In this document: piece by piece, positions 18,230-27,179 of the stretch
Position numbering within the stretch: position 1 is the first letter of the stretch
How the letters are laid out: every line of letters begins with the position of its first letter
Assembly: GCF_900116605.1 (NCBI RefSeq)
Contig: NZ_FPBC01000007.1
Location: 62,001-126,000 of the forward strand
Direction of reading: 5' to 3'
DNA: 64,000 bases
Source: Pseudomonas marincola
GTDB taxonomy: Bacteria; Pseudomonadota; Gammaproteobacteria; Pseudomonadales; Pseudomonadaceae
Notes under the pieces: model-generated
Seen by the model: only the letters and a program-made list of their open reading frames with translations
What the model was told of the DNA's origin: nothing
Databases searched by the model: none
Made by a program: the position numbers and the translations under genes

Positions 18230-18372
18230 AGCATGACTCCCAGGCTGAATATCGGGAGCCATAGATTCCTAGCTGCGGATGACAGTTTGACTGCAAAGCC
18301 ATTAAACAACGATGAACAGTGATCAGGGGTTGATCACGCCAGCGAAACACACCTAACTACCGGATCACACAC
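18230..18372. other. Spacer before the tandem repeats
   Basis: Short intergenic spacer upstream of the small minus-strand gene, presumably with its promoter. Nothing else was recognised. Confidence 0.4.
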
Positions 18373-18750
18373 GGAGGATGGTTAACCCGCAGGGTAAACC
18401 GTCATGACGATAGAACATTCAACGCAAAAGCCGCGACTGTCGAAAGACCGTCATGACGGAAGCCGCGATGCGGATTCCATCCTCCAACAACGCCCGATCA
18501 CGCAAGGAGGATGGTTAACCCGCAGGGTAAACCGTCGTAGCGATCAAACATTCACCGCAAAGCCGCGCCAGTCGGAAGACCGTTATGACGGAAGCCGCGA
18601 TGCGGATTCCATCCTCCGTCAACGCCCGGTCACGCACGGAGGATGGTTAACCCGCAGGGTAAACCGTCATGGCGATTGAACATTCAACGCAAAAGCCGCG
18701 CCTGTCGGAAGACCGTCATGACGGAAGCCGCGGTGCGGATTCCATCCTCC
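18373..18750. repeat. Three tandem copies of a ~113-bp intergenic repeat
   Basis: Units at 18373-18485, 18506-18617 and 18638-18750 each begin GGAGGATGG and end CCATCCTCC, so every unit has 9-bp inverted ends. The copies are separated by about 20-bp spacers, giving a period near 133 bp. Inside each are two further near-palindromes, GGTTAACCCGCAGGGTAAACC-like at the left and CCGTCATGACGG at the right. Identity between units is high with scattered changes. The open frame across them is a by-product of the repeat period. A partial inverted copy lies at 120-200. Confidence 0.9.
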
Positions 18751-18761
18751 GGCGCAGAGGA

Positions 18762-19661
18762 TCAATCTTCTGGGGTTTTCACTGTTTTCGGTGACAGGCG
18801 CAAGCTGCGCAGGCTGCGCTTAACGCTCTTCAAGTGATTAACCAGCGTTGGGCCACGAGCCATTGCGACGCCCATTGCCAATACGTCGATCACCACCAGA
18901 TGCGCGATACGCGAGGTCAGCGGCGTGTAGATTTCGGTGTCTTCCTGCACATCAATCGCCAAATTCACGGTGGCCAGATCCGCCAGCGGGGTTTGGCTTG
19001 GGCACAGAGTAATCAGCGTCGCGCCGGACTCACGCACCAGATTGGCGGTGATCAGCAGGTCTTTTGAGCGCCCTGACTGCGAAATGCAGATCGCAACATC
19101 ACCGGCCTTCAAGGTCACTGCCGACATCGCCTGCATGTGCGGATCGGAATACGCAGCGGCGGTCAGTAGCAAACGGAAGAATTTGTGCTGGGCATCTGCC
19201 GCTACAGCGCCGGAGGCACCAAAACCGTAGAACTCAACGCGCTGAGCGTGGGCGCACGCGGCTATCGCCTGCTGCAACGCTTGCGGGTCGAGCTTTTCGC
19301 GCACCTCCATCAGCGTGTGCAGCGTGGTATCGAAGATTTTCAGGCTGAAATCAGACACTGAGTCATCTTCATGGATCGCAAACTGACCAAAGCTGGCACC
19401 CGCGGCCAGGCTTTGCGCCAACTTGAGTTTGAGATCCTGAAAACCGCTGCATCCAATCGCCCGGCAAAAGCGCACGATGGTTGGCTCGCTGATGCCGACG
19501 CTGTGCGCCAGTTCAGCCATGGAGCTGTGCATCACCACCGCAGGATCGAGGAGTACATGATCGGCCACCTTGAGCTCGGACTTACGCAACAGGTGACGAG
19601 ACTGGGCTATGTGCTGCAACAAATTCACAAGATTGGACTCGGATTCAATGGGCTTATCCAT
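18762..19661 (-). CDS. RpiR/HexR-family transcriptional regulator
   Basis: A 299-residue protein. An N-terminal RpiR-type HTH (about 15-90; SSMAELAHSVGISEPTIVRF) is followed by a SIS sugar-phosphate-binding domain (about 135-265; VEFYGFGASGAVAADAQHKF, CISQSGRSKDL). HexR proteins repress glucose catabolic genes and release DNA on binding KDG-6-phosphate. This gene is divergent from zwf. In Pseudomonas the locus beside uvrD carries a HexR paralogue rather than the edd/glk-linked HexR, so I leave the symbol blank. A dyad at 19725-19739 in the intergenic region is its likely operator. Confidence 0.9.
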   Translation of the reverse strand: MDKPIESESNLVNLLQHIAQSRHLLRKSELKVADHVLLDPAVVMHSSMAELAHSVGISEPTIVRFCRAIGCSGFQDLKLKLAQSLAAGASFGQFAIHEDDSVSDFSLKIFDTTLHTLMEVREKLDPQALQQAIAACAHAQRVEFYGFGASGAVAADAQHKFFRLLLTAAAYSDPHMQAMSAVTLKAGDVAICISQSGRSKDLLITANLVRESGATLITLCPSQTPLADLATVNLAIDVQEDTEIYTPLTSRIAHLVVIDVLAMGVAMARGPTLVNHLKSVKRSLRSLRLSPKTVKTPED

Positions 19662-19724
19662 CGGCTAGCCGCATACGAGCACATGCTCGGGTATGATCAG
19701 GGGCTTGCCGGATTGTAGTGACTT

Positions 19725-19739
19725 TGTAGTTATACTACA
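19725..19739. promoter_or_regulatory. Candidate RpiR/HexR operator (TGTAGT-N3-ACTACA)
   Basis: Perfect 6-bp inverted arms lie between the divergent regulator and zwf. The published HexR consensus is of the TTGT-N7/8-ACAA type; this site has TTGT at 19724-19727 but ends ACAT, so it is related rather than identical. It is positioned to block either promoter. Confidence 0.5.
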
Positions 19740-19783
19740 TGAGTGCCTCACTCGCACGATTTAACCGAGTTGGAGATCACGCT

Positions 19784-21226
19784 TTGAGTATTCCCTGCGA
19801 CATTCTGGTGTTTGGCGGAACCGGCGATCTGGCGTTACATAAGCTGCTTCCGGCGCTCTATCACCTGCATCGCGAACGCCGCCTGCATTCAGACGTACGC
19901 ATAATTGCCCTGGCGCGCAGCCCGCATGAGCGCAAAGCCTATCAAGCACTGGCCGAGCGCCACTGCCGCGCCCAGGTTGCCAAAGCCGACTTCACTGAAG
20001 AGGCGTGGGCCGAATTTGCCCAGCGCTTGGAATACCTGAGCATTGACGCCTCGCAGAGCGGCGACTTTGGCCGTCTTGCCAAGCTGCTCGGCAAGAATGA
20101 GGAACGCGTGCGGGTTTACTACCTGGCGACGGCGCCCAACCTGTTTGAAGACATCGCCTCGCATCTCAATATCGCCGGCCTCGCGGGCCCGAAAACGCGG
20201 ATCGTGCTGGAAAAGCCGATTGGTCACTCACTTGAGTCGGCGCAAGCGATCAACGCAGCGATTGGTGCGGTATTTGATGAGCATCGGGTGTTCCGCATCG
20301 ATCACTATCTGGGCAAGGAAACCGTGCAGAACCTGATGGCGCTGCGCTTTGCCAACGTCCTGTTCGAGCCGGTCTGGCGCGCTGCGCATATTGATCACGT
20401 GCAAATCAGCGTGTGTGAAACTCTCGGGGTCGAGAATCGGGGCGGTTATTACGATCACTCCGGCGCAATGCGCGACATGATCCAGAATCACCTGCTGCAA
20501 CTGCTCTGCCTGGTCGCAATGGAAGCGCCGGTACGCTTCGATGCCGAGTCGGTGCGTAACGAGAAGGTTAAAGTGCTGGAAGCGCTGATCCCGATCAGCG
20601 GCCAAGACGTACGCGACAAGACCGTGCGCGGGCAGTACAGCGCCGGCAAGATCGGCGGGCAAGACGTGCCGGCGTATTACTTCGAGAAAAACGTCGATAA
20701 CGACAGCGATACCGAGACGTTCGTCGCCGTACAAGCCGAGATAGGTAACTGGCGCTGGGCCGGCGTGCCGTTTTACTTGCGCACCGGCAAGCGGTTGGCG
20801 AAGAAAACCTCAGAAATTCTCATTCAGTTCAAATCAGTGCCGCATCAATTGTTTGGCGAAGGCGACGCCAACAGCCTGTTAATACGTCTGCAGCCCGAAG
20901 AGCGCATCAGTTTACGGTTGATGGCGAAAAATCCGGGCAAAGGCATGCGTCTGGAACCTGTTGAGCTGGACCTAAACCTTGCAGCCGCATTCAGCAAGCA
21001 GCGCCGTTGGGACGCTTATGAGCGCTTGCTGCTCGATGTGATCGAGGGCGACTCGACTCTGTTCATGCGCCGCGATGAGGTCGAGGCTGCATGGCAGTGG
21101 ATCGACCCGATCATCAAAGGCTGGCAGCAACATTATCAACGCCCCCGCCCCTATCCTGCTGGCAGCAATGGCCCTGAGCAGTTGCAACATTTGCTCGAAC
21201 GCCACGGTCGCGAGTGGATGGAATAG
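19784..21226 (+). CDS. zwf: Glucose-6-phosphate 1-dehydrogenase
   Basis: A 480-residue enzyme oxidising glucose-6-phosphate to 6-phosphogluconolactone with NAD(P)+, feeding the Entner-Doudoroff and pentose phosphate routes. The nucleotide-binding FGGTGDLA is at 10-17, EKPIGHSL (about 144-151) is conserved, and the active-site signature RIDHYLGKE is at 171-179. The preferred start is the TTG at 19784 with GGAG 7 bases upstream; an in-frame ATG at 19739 lies in the candidate operator and would add 15 residues. [25 protein letters not shown] is typical of the second Pseudomonas Zwf isozyme (ZwfB class). No pgl or eda follows. Confidence 0.93.
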   Translation: MSIPCDILVFGGTGDLALHKLLPALYHLHRERRLHSDVRIIALARSPHERKAYQALAERHCRAQVAKADFTEEAWAEFAQRLEYLSIDASQSGDFGRLAKLLGKNEERVRVYYLATAPNLFEDIASHLNIAGLAGPKTRIVLEKPIGHSLESAQAINAAIGAVFDEHRVFRIDHYLGKETVQNLMALRFANVLFEPVWRAAHIDHVQISVCETLGVENRGGYYDHSGAMRDMIQNHLLQLLCLVAMEAPVRFDAESVRNEKVKVLEALIPISGQDVRDKTVRGQYSAGKIGGQDVPAYYFEKNVDNDSDTETFVAVQAEIGNWRWAGVPFYLRTGKRLAKKTSEILIQFKSVPHQLFGEGDANSLLIRLQPEERISLRLMAKNPGKGMRLEPVELDLNLAAAFSKQRRWDAYERLLLDVIEGDSTLFMRRDEVEAAWQWIDPIIKGWQQHYQRPRPYPAGSNGPEQLQHLLERHGREWME

Positions 21227-21244
21227 CGTCTGGCTGAGCCTTGG

Positions 21245-21910
21245 CTAGATAGCACCAAACAATGCATCCATGAGTTTGGGCGGCAAATGCCGGCTCAACT
21301 CATGGTCATTAATCGGCAGTAACTGCGGCATTAGCGGTATCAGTATCGCGGGTGACAGTTTGGCGCACACGTCAACCTGACGTTGCATGGGCAACATGCC
21401 GAGCAAGTTCGCCGATGCATCGACATCGCCCAGCTTAACCGCTTCCTCGGTGAGCTGGCGCAAGTAGCTGGTCGAGCAGTTGCGGATACTTTCCACCACC
21501 AGAAGCTCATTTTTCATGTACTTGATGACTTGCACCACGTGGCTGACGCTGTTGATGGCGAAGAACAGCACTTTCAACTGCATGCCCGTAAGCAAATCAG
21601 CAAAACCCGCCGCAGCTGAGAATTCTTGCTTGCTGCACAACTCACGCGTGAGCTTGAGATGAAAGCTATCGGGCATATTCAGGTAGGCATTACGCACGGT
21701 TTCAGGGTCGAGATGCGCCGCTAGTCTGGCAACCCGCTCAACTGACTCATACAAGGCTATTTCACGAAACGCATCAACCGATAGCTGGGCTACAGCGCTT
21801 GCCGCCTGCCTGGTGCTCATGCTTCGCAGCAGAACACGCTTGAACATTAATGGGGTTTTACCCTGTTTCGCCGTTAACAGGCGCACCGCAAGACTCGGAA
21901 CATGAGACAT
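21245..21910 (-). CDS. Hypothetical all-helical protein
   Basis: A 221-residue protein starting at the ATG at 21910 (AGGA 8 bases upstream); the frame is open to 22054 but the added residues look non-coding. It has no signal peptide and no clear membrane segment. The sequence alternates leucine-rich helices with D-P-E/P-x-x turns (LAAHLDPETVRNAYLNMP, KLSPAILIPLMPQLLP), reminiscent of HEAT- or MgtE-N-like helical repeats. I do not recognise the family. It is convergent with zwf (18 bp apart) and divergent from uvrD. Confidence 0.7.
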   Translation of the reverse strand: MSHVPSLAVRLLTAKQGKTPLMFKRVLLRSMSTRQAASAVAQLSVDAFREIALYESVERVARLAAHLDPETVRNAYLNMPDSFHLKLTRELCSKQEFSAAAGFADLLTGMQLKVLFFAINSVSHVVQVIKYMKNELLVVESIRNCSTSYLRQLTEEAVKLGDVDASANLLGMLPMQRQVDVCAKLSPAILIPLMPQLLPINDHELSRHLPPKLMDALFGAI

Positions 21911-22209
21911 GGCTAACATCCTTTTAAGCCAGTAGAACAAACACGTAATATCCTTATTACGGGTGCAGCACGCCTTGTGCTGGCTGGATTGGATCAAGAT
22001 TGACCGGCGCACTAGCCAGATGAAAATCCCAATCTGAGACGGAGTATGCCGCAATAGTGGCCCCTTGATGCCACCTTGCTCACTTCTTGAAACTTATCTG
22101 CTACTCACATCACCTTTATGTACCGCTTGTCCGCTGGCCGGTTATTCGCGGCACGTATTAAAGCTCACGGCGGTTTGCCCAATATGGCGCAGCCCCCTAG
22201 AATGCCGCG
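21911..22209. other. Divergent promoter region of the helical protein and uvrD
   Basis: 299 bp between divergent starts. It should contain both promoters. I see no SOS (LexA) box of the CTG-N10-CAG type that I would trust and no other recognisable element. Confidence 0.4.
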
Positions 22210-24405
22210 ATGCATGATGACATCTCGTTTCTCCTCAACTCTCTCAACGATGCCCAGCGTCAGGCCGTAGCGGCCAGCCTTGGCCGTCAGTTGGTTCTGG
22301 CCGGCGCAGGTTCCGGCAAAACTCGCGTGCTGGTGCACCGTATCGCCTGGCTTATTCAGGTCGAGCATGCCTCGCCGCACAGCATTTTGTCGGTAACATT
22401 TACCAACAAAGCGGCTGCGGAAATGCGCGCGCGTATCGAACAGATGCTCGGTCACAGCCCAGCCGGCATGTGGGTGGGTACGTTCCACGGTTTGGCGCAT
22501 CGCTTGTTGCGCGCGCACTGGCAGGAAGCAGGACTGGCGGAAAACTTCCAGATCCTCGACTCCGACGACCAGCAGCGCATGGTCAAACGGGTTATCCGCG
22601 ACCTTGGCCTTGATGAGCAACGCTGGCCCGCACGTCAGGCGCAGTGGTTCATCAACGCCCAGAAAGACGAAGGCCTGCGCCCGGACAATATTCAGCCGGC
22701 GGGTGATCACTACCTCGCCACCATGCTCAATATCTACAAGACCTACGAAGAAACCTGCGCGCGGGCCGGAGTCATCGATTTCTCCGAACTGCTGTTACGC
22801 GCGCTGGATCTGTGGCGCAACAAGCCCGGTTTGCTTGAGCATTACCAGCGCCGTTTCAGGCACGTACTGGTCGACGAATTCCAGGACACCAACGCCGTGC
22901 AATACGCCTGGCTGCGGATTCTCGCCAAAGGCGGCGACAGCTTGATGGTGGTCGGCGATGACGATCAGTCCATCTACGGCTGGCGCGGCGCCAAGATCGA
23001 AAATATTCAGCAGTTCTCCAGCGACTTCGCCGACGCCGAGATGATCCGTCTGGAGCAAAACTATCGCTCCACAGCTGGCATTCTCAAGGCCGCCAACGCC
23101 CTGATCGCCAATAATCAGGGACGCCTCGGCAAAGAGTTGTGGACCGAAGATGGCGACGGCGAACCGATTAGCCTGTACGCCGCCTTCAACGAGCACGACG
23201 AAGCCCGTTATGTGGTTGAGTCGATCGAAGATGCGTTGCACAAGGACGGTCTCAAGCGCAGCGAAATCGCCATTCTGTATCGTTCCAACGCCCAGTCGCG
23301 GGTGCTTGAAGAAGCCCTGCTGCGCGAGAAAATCCCCTATCGCATTTATGGCGGCCAGCGCTTCTTCGAGCGCGCCGAAATCAAGAATGCGATGGCCTAC
23401 ATGCGCATGCTCGATGGCCGCGGCAACGACGCCGCACTGGAGCGGGTAATCAACGTTCCAGCCCGCGGGATTGGCGAGAAAACTGTCGAGCAGATCCGCG
23501 AATATGCGCGCACCCACGACGTCTCGATGTGGCACGCGATCACCCTGATGCTTGAGCACAAAGCTCTGCCGGGCCGTGCCTCGGGGGCGCTCGCCGGCTT
23601 TATCGAGCTGATTGAAAACCTGGCCGCCAAAGTCGCTGAAATGCCGTTGCACCTGATGACCCAGACCGTTATCGAGCAAAGCGGCCTGATCACCTATCAC
23701 AAGGCTGAAAAAGGCGAAAAAGCTCAGGCACGGGTGGAAAACCTTGAGGAACTGGTGAGCGCAGCGCGCGCTTTCGAGAACCACGAAGAACCCGAAGAAG
23801 ACCTGACGCCGTTGCAAGCATTCCTCGGCCACGCCTCGCTTGAAGCAGGTGATACACAAGCAGCCGAAAACGAAGACAGCGTGCAACTGATGACCCTGCA
23901 CAGCGCCAAAGGCCTCGAATTCCCGCTGGTATTTCTGGTGGGCGTCGAAGAAGGCCTGTTCCCGCACAAGATGAGCCTCGATGAGCCGGGTCGCCTTGAG
24001 GAAGAACGCCGTCTGGCCTACGTGGGCATCACCCGGGCGATGCAGAAGCTGATTGTCAGCTATGCCGAAACCCGTCGTCTGTACGGCAGTGAAACCTATA
24101 ACAAAGTCTCGCGCTTTATTCGTGAAATACCGCCGGCACTGGTTCAGGAAGTACGCCTTTCCAACAGCGTTTCCCGGCCTTTCACCAGCAACAACCGCAA
24201 CATGGGCGGCACCAGCATGTTCGCTGGCTCCGAGGTTCCGCAAACCCCATTCAGTCTGGGCCAGCGGGTACAACACTCATTGTTCGGCGAAGGCACCATT
24301 CTCAATTTTGAGGGTGCCGGGGCGCAGGCGCGGGTACAGGTTAATTTTGAAAGCGAAGGAAGCAAGTGGCTGATGCTCAGCTACGCCAAGCTAGAAGCCT
24401 TATAA
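22210..24405 (+). CDS. uvrD: DNA helicase II
   Basis: A 731-residue superfamily 1A helicase unwinding DNA 3'-5' in nucleotide excision and mismatch repair. All motifs are seen: Walker A GAGSGKT (32-38), TFTNKAA, Walker B DEFQDT (222-227), GDDDQSIYGWRGA, QNYRST, TLHSAKGLEF and VGITRA. The C-terminal 60 residues, with GQRVQHSLFGEGTILNFEG, are the UvrD-type beta tail. Length fits UvrD (720-730) rather than Rep (about 670). The start MHDDISFLLNSLNDAQRQAV matches the family's N terminus. It is monocistronic by appearance. Confidence 0.96.
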   Translation: MHDDISFLLNSLNDAQRQAVAASLGRQLVLAGAGSGKTRVLVHRIAWLIQVEHASPHSILSVTFTNKAAAEMRARIEQMLGHSPAGMWVGTFHGLAHRLLRAHWQEAGLAENFQILDSDDQQRMVKRVIRDLGLDEQRWPARQAQWFINAQKDEGLRPDNIQPAGDHYLATMLNIYKTYEETCARAGVIDFSELLLRALDLWRNKPGLLEHYQRRFRHVLVDEFQDTNAVQYAWLRILAKGGDSLMVVGDDDQSIYGWRGAKIENIQQFSSDFADAEMIRLEQNYRSTAGILKAANALIANNQGRLGKELWTEDGDGEPISLYAAFNEHDEARYVVESIEDALHKDGLKRSEIAILYRSNAQSRVLEEALLREKIPYRIYGGQRFFERAEIKNAMAYMRMLDGRGNDAALERVINVPARGIGEKTVEQIREYARTHDVSMWHAITLMLEHKALPGRASGALAGFIELIENLAAKVAEMPLHLMTQTVIEQSGLITYHKAEKGEKAQARVENLEELVSAARAFENHEEPEEDLTPLQAFLGHASLEAGDTQAAENEDSVQLMTLHSAKGLEFPLVFLVGVEEGLFPHKMSLDEPGRLEEERRLAYVGITRAMQKLIVSYAETRRLYGSETYNKVSRFIREIPPALVQEVRLSNSVSRPFTSNNRNMGGTSMFAGSEVPQTPFSLGQRVQHSLFGEGTILNFEGAGAQARVQVNFESEGSKWLMLSYAKLEAL

Positions 24406-24438
24406 GCACTACAACTGTCACTCTGGGGAGACACATTG

Positions 24439-25551
24439 ATGAACCGCCGCACTCTGCTCGGCGCCGCTGCCGCGCTACTCGCCGCCTTCGGCATGACTGG
24501 CTGCAAGGAAGAAACCAGCCCTGCAAAGCAGGCACCCGCCGCGACCGAAGCCGCTGCAGCACCCGCAACCACATTCCACTGGAAGATGGTTACCGCCTGG
24601 CCAAAGAACTACCCGGGCCTGGGCACTGCGGCGGAGCGACTGGCTGAGCGCATTGCGACCATGAGTAACGGCCGTCTGACCATCAAGGTATACGCCGCTG
24701 GCGAGCTGGTTCCGGCCCTGGAAGTGTTTGATGCTGTGTCTCGCGGCACCGCTGAAATCGGCCATGGCGCGGCGTACTACTGGAAAGGCAAAGTGCCGGC
24801 GGCGCAGTTCTTCACTGCGGTGCCATTCGGTTTGTCAGCCAGCGAAATGAATGCCTGGCTGAGCAAGGGCGAAGGCCAGAAACTCTGGGACGAAGCCTAT
24901 GCCCCGTATGGCGTAAAGCCGCTGGTAGTGGGCAACACCGGCATGCAGATGGGCGGCTGGTACAACAAGGAAATCAACTCGCTGGACGACCTCAAGGGTC
25001 TGAAAATCCGCATGCCGGGTTTGGGTGGCGAAGTGCTCAGCCGTTTGGGCGCAACCACCGTCAACCTGCCGGGCGGCGAAGTATTTACCGCGCTTGAAAC
25101 CGGTGCAATTGATGCCACCGACTGGGTAAGCCCTTACAACGACCTGGCATTTGGCCTGAACAAGTCTGCCAAGTATTACTACTTCCCGGGCTGGCAGGAG
25201 CCGCAAGCGGTGCTTGAACTGCTGGTCAACCAGAAGGCGCTCGACAGCCTGCCAGCCGACCTCAAGGCGATTCTTGAAGAAGCCACACTGGCGGCCAATC
25301 AGGACATGATGGATGACTACGTTTATCACAACGCCGTTGCCCTGGCTGAACTGAAGAAGCAGAACGTGGTACTCAAACGTTTCCCGGATGAAGTACTGGC
25401 TGCCATGAAAGCCAAGTCCGGCGAAGTACTCGATGAGCTGGCCAGCCAGAACGAGTTGAACGGGCGTATCTGGACTTCGATGAAGAACTTCCAAGAGCAA
25501 GTGACGCCGATGCACGAAGTGGCTGAAAAAGAGCTGTACGACTGGCGGTAA
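24439..25551 (+). CDS. TRAP transporter substrate-binding protein (DctP family), lipoprotein
   Basis: A 370-residue periplasmic binding protein. The N terminus has an RR pair, a hydrophobic stretch and the lipobox MTGC, so it is probably an anchored lipoprotein and possibly Tat-exported (NRRTLLGAAA). The body shows the DctP pattern: GRLTIKVYAAGEL, KGLKIRMPGLGGEVLSRLG and GGEVFTALETGAIDATDWVSP, close to TakP-like binders of 2-oxo or aromatic/aliphatic acids. No DctQ or DctM gene is adjacent, so it is an orphan whose membrane partner lies elsewhere. GGGAG precedes the ATG; the frame's TTG one codon upstream is less likely. Confidence 0.9.
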   Translation: MNRRTLLGAAAALLAAFGMTGCKEETSPAKQAPAATEAAAAPATTFHWKMVTAWPKNYPGLGTAAERLAERIATMSNGRLTIKVYAAGELVPALEVFDAVSRGTAEIGHGAAYYWKGKVPAAQFFTAVPFGLSASEMNAWLSKGEGQKLWDEAYAPYGVKPLVVGNTGMQMGGWYNKEINSLDDLKGLKIRMPGLGGEVLSRLGATTVNLPGGEVFTALETGAIDATDWVSPYNDLAFGLNKSAKYYYFPGWQEPQAVLELLVNQKALDSLPADLKAILEEATLAANQDMMDDYVYHNAVALAELKKQNVVLKRFPDEVLAAMKAKSGEVLDELASQNELNGRIWTSMKNFQEQVTPMHEVAEKELYDWR

Positions 25552-25564
25552 CCCTCCTCATCCA

Positions 25565-25591
25565 AACCCTCGCAGCCAGAAACTGCGGGGG
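25565..25591 (+). terminator. Weak hairpin after the TRAP binding protein
   Basis: CCCTCGCAG can pair with CTGCGGGGG with one bulge, but no T-run follows. It may be a mild transcript-end or stability element. Confidence 0.3.
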
Positions 25592-25712
25592 CTTGGCCTG
25601 TTCGGTAAAAAGCCGAAACATTCTCTGTCTGGTCTTCCTTCCCTGCCTGGCGCAGTATCCCGCGCAAAGCTCCATTGTCAGCTAACCACTCATAACCAAG
25701 AGAAATTTCCTA

Positions 25713-26552
25713 ATGCAGCGTTTTCTCAGCCTTGCCATGGCCTTGTGCCTGGCGATGACTTTTAGTCTTCACGCCGAAGCCAAACGTTTTGGCGGCGGAA
25801 AATCTTTCGGCTCCGCGCCGAGCCACCAAACGCGTCAGGCAGCCCCTGCATCGCAGCCAACCGCCGGTGCAGCAAAGGCTGGCGGTGCGGCCGCCGCTAG
25901 CGGTGCTTCTCGCTGGTTGGGCCCATTGGCTGGCCTCGCGGCGGGCGGCTTGCTGGCGTCGATGTTCATGGGTGACGGTTTTCAGGGCATGCAGATTTTC
26001 GACTTCCTGATCATCGGCCTTATCGCTTTCCTGGCTTTCCGCTTTATCGCGGCGCGCCGTCAGGCTGCTCAGCCACAAACTGCCAATGGCGCCCCGATGT
26101 CGCGTGAAATGCCGCAAGCAGCGCCAGCCGCTTCGATTTTCGGTAACAACGCCGCTGCCGCCAAGCCGGTAATCAACGCGCCTGCCTGGTTCAACGAGCA
26201 GAACTTCATTGCCGCTGGCCGTGAGCACTTCCTGAGCTTGCAGCAGCACTGGGACGCCAACGAAATGGACCAGATCAGCGAGTTCGTAACGCCGCAACTG
26301 CTTGAGTTCCTCAAGCGCGAGCGTGCAGAGCTGGGTGATGCCTTCCAGTCGACTTACATCGACGACCTCAACGTGCAACTGGATGGTGTTGATGACCAGA
26401 GCGACAAGACTATCGCAACGCTGACCTTCAGCGGCCTGTCGAAAACTTCGCGCTTTGATCAGGGCGAAGCCTTCAGCGAAAGCTGGCGCCTTGAGCGTGA
26501 AACTGGCGACAACCAGCCTTGGATTGTTGCCGGCATTCGCCAGAACGCCTAA
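25713..26552 (+). CDS. Tim44-like domain protein
   Basis: A 279-residue protein. Residues 1-23 are a signal peptide ending AEA. The next segment is Gly/Ala/Ser/Pro-rich, then two hydrophobic stretches (about 68-86 and 94-112). The C-terminal half (about 150-275) matches the Tim44-like domain: FIAAGREHFLSLQQHWDAND-like segment, FVTPQLLEFLKRE, and a beta-rich end with FSESWRLER. Bacterial members share the mitochondrial Tim44 fold but their role is undefined; some are linked to the cell envelope. It is monocistronic, with a hairpin following. Confidence 0.87.
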   Translation: MQRFLSLAMALCLAMTFSLHAEAKRFGGGKSFGSAPSHQTRQAAPASQPTAGAAKAGGAAAASGASRWLGPLAGLAAGGLLASMFMGDGFQGMQIFDFLIIGLIAFLAFRFIAARRQAAQPQTANGAPMSREMPQAAPAASIFGNNAAAAKPVINAPAWFNEQNFIAAGREHFLSLQQHWDANEMDQISEFVTPQLLEFLKRERAELGDAFQSTYIDDLNVQLDGVDDQSDKTIATLTFSGLSKTSRFDQGEAFSESWRLERETGDNQPWIVAGIRQNA

Positions 26553-26556
26553 AGCC

Positions 26557-26640
26557 AAACCCCGGTCGTTACCGCCGATTGCAGGGCTGCCTATTCAAGG
26601 TAGTGATCTGCAACCGGTTGTAGCACCGGGGTTTTTCTTT
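26557..26640 (+). terminator. Terminator after the Tim44-like gene
   Basis: AAACCCCGGT (26557-26566) pairs with ACCGGGGTTT (26625-26634), and TTTTTCTTTT follows. The loop is long but has internal pairing. It lies immediately after the stop. Confidence 0.65.
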
Positions 26641-26685
26641 TCGGCTAGAGTGGCTTGATCAATCCAACACAAAGAGAGCACTCGC

Positions 26686-27054
26686 ATGATCGGATACACC
26701 ACCGTAGGTTCCAATGATCTGCCAAAGGCCAAAGCCTTCTATTCAGAACTGCTCGGCGAAATGGGCTGCAGCGCACTGATGGATCTGGGCCGCATCGTTC
26801 TGTTTGGCAAAGCACAAGGCCAGCCGATGTTTGCCGTTTGCACCCCGTTCGACGGCCAGCCGGCAACTGTCGGCAACGGCAACATGGTGGCATTGGCGCC
26901 CGGCTCGCGCGCAGCCGTCGACAGCCTCTATGCCAAAGCCATGAGCCTGGGCGCCGCTTCGGAAGGCGAACCTGGCGAGCGTATGCCCGGTTTCTACGGC
27001 GGCTACGTGCGCGACCTCGAAGGCAACAAGCTGGCATTCGTGCACATTGGCTAA
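26686..27054 (+). CDS. VOC (glyoxalase/bleomycin resistance) superfamily protein
   Basis: A 122-residue single-domain protein: IGYTTVGSNDLPKAKAFYSE opens with the beta-alpha unit of the VOC fold, and the C terminus GFYGGYVRDLEGNKLAFVHI is the classic R/P-D-x-x-G-N motif. Family members use a divalent metal to act on varied small substrates; many are uncharacterised. The N-terminal metal ligand position is not a His here. The ATG has GAGAG upstream. It stands alone between two unrelated genes on the same strand. Confidence 0.85.
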   Translation: MIGYTTVGSNDLPKAKAFYSELLGEMGCSALMDLGRIVLFGKAQGQPMFAVCTPFDGQPATVGNGNMVALAPGSRAAVDSLYAKAMSLGAASEGEPGERMPGFYGGYVRDLEGNKLAFVHIG

Positions 27055-27117
27055 ATTTCCTCGCCACTGGGCTGTTTGCCTGCGCTTGGCTGCTGTATAA
27101 AGCGCCCATCAGACGCT

Positions 27118-27143
27118 AATGCGCGGCTTATTCAGCGCGCATT
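27118..27143. repeat. Small inverted repeat upstream of the SUKH gene
   Basis: AATGCGC and GCGCATT form a 7-bp dyad with a 12-base gap, about 40 bp before the GTG start. It could be an operator or a hairpin; no function can be assigned. Confidence 0.3.
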
Positions 27144-27179
27144 CATACTGCCAGCCATCCGCCTCTCAGGAGCCTGCCC

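Noticed and set aside
18404..18679. 91-codon frame with internal sequence repeats
   Set aside because: The protein repeats simply mirror the tandem DNA repeats; no ribosome site or family.
18373..18750. CRISPR array
   Set aside because: Only three long units with ~20-bp spacers that are themselves similar; no cas genes and unit length far above CRISPR repeats.
22055..22209. LexA-controlled SOS box in front of uvrD
   Set aside because: No CTG-N10-CAG sequence of acceptable quality was found by eye.
22795..24276. Minus-strand frame of 493 codons inside uvrD
   Set aside because: Fully antisense to uvrD, whose motifs account for every part of the region.
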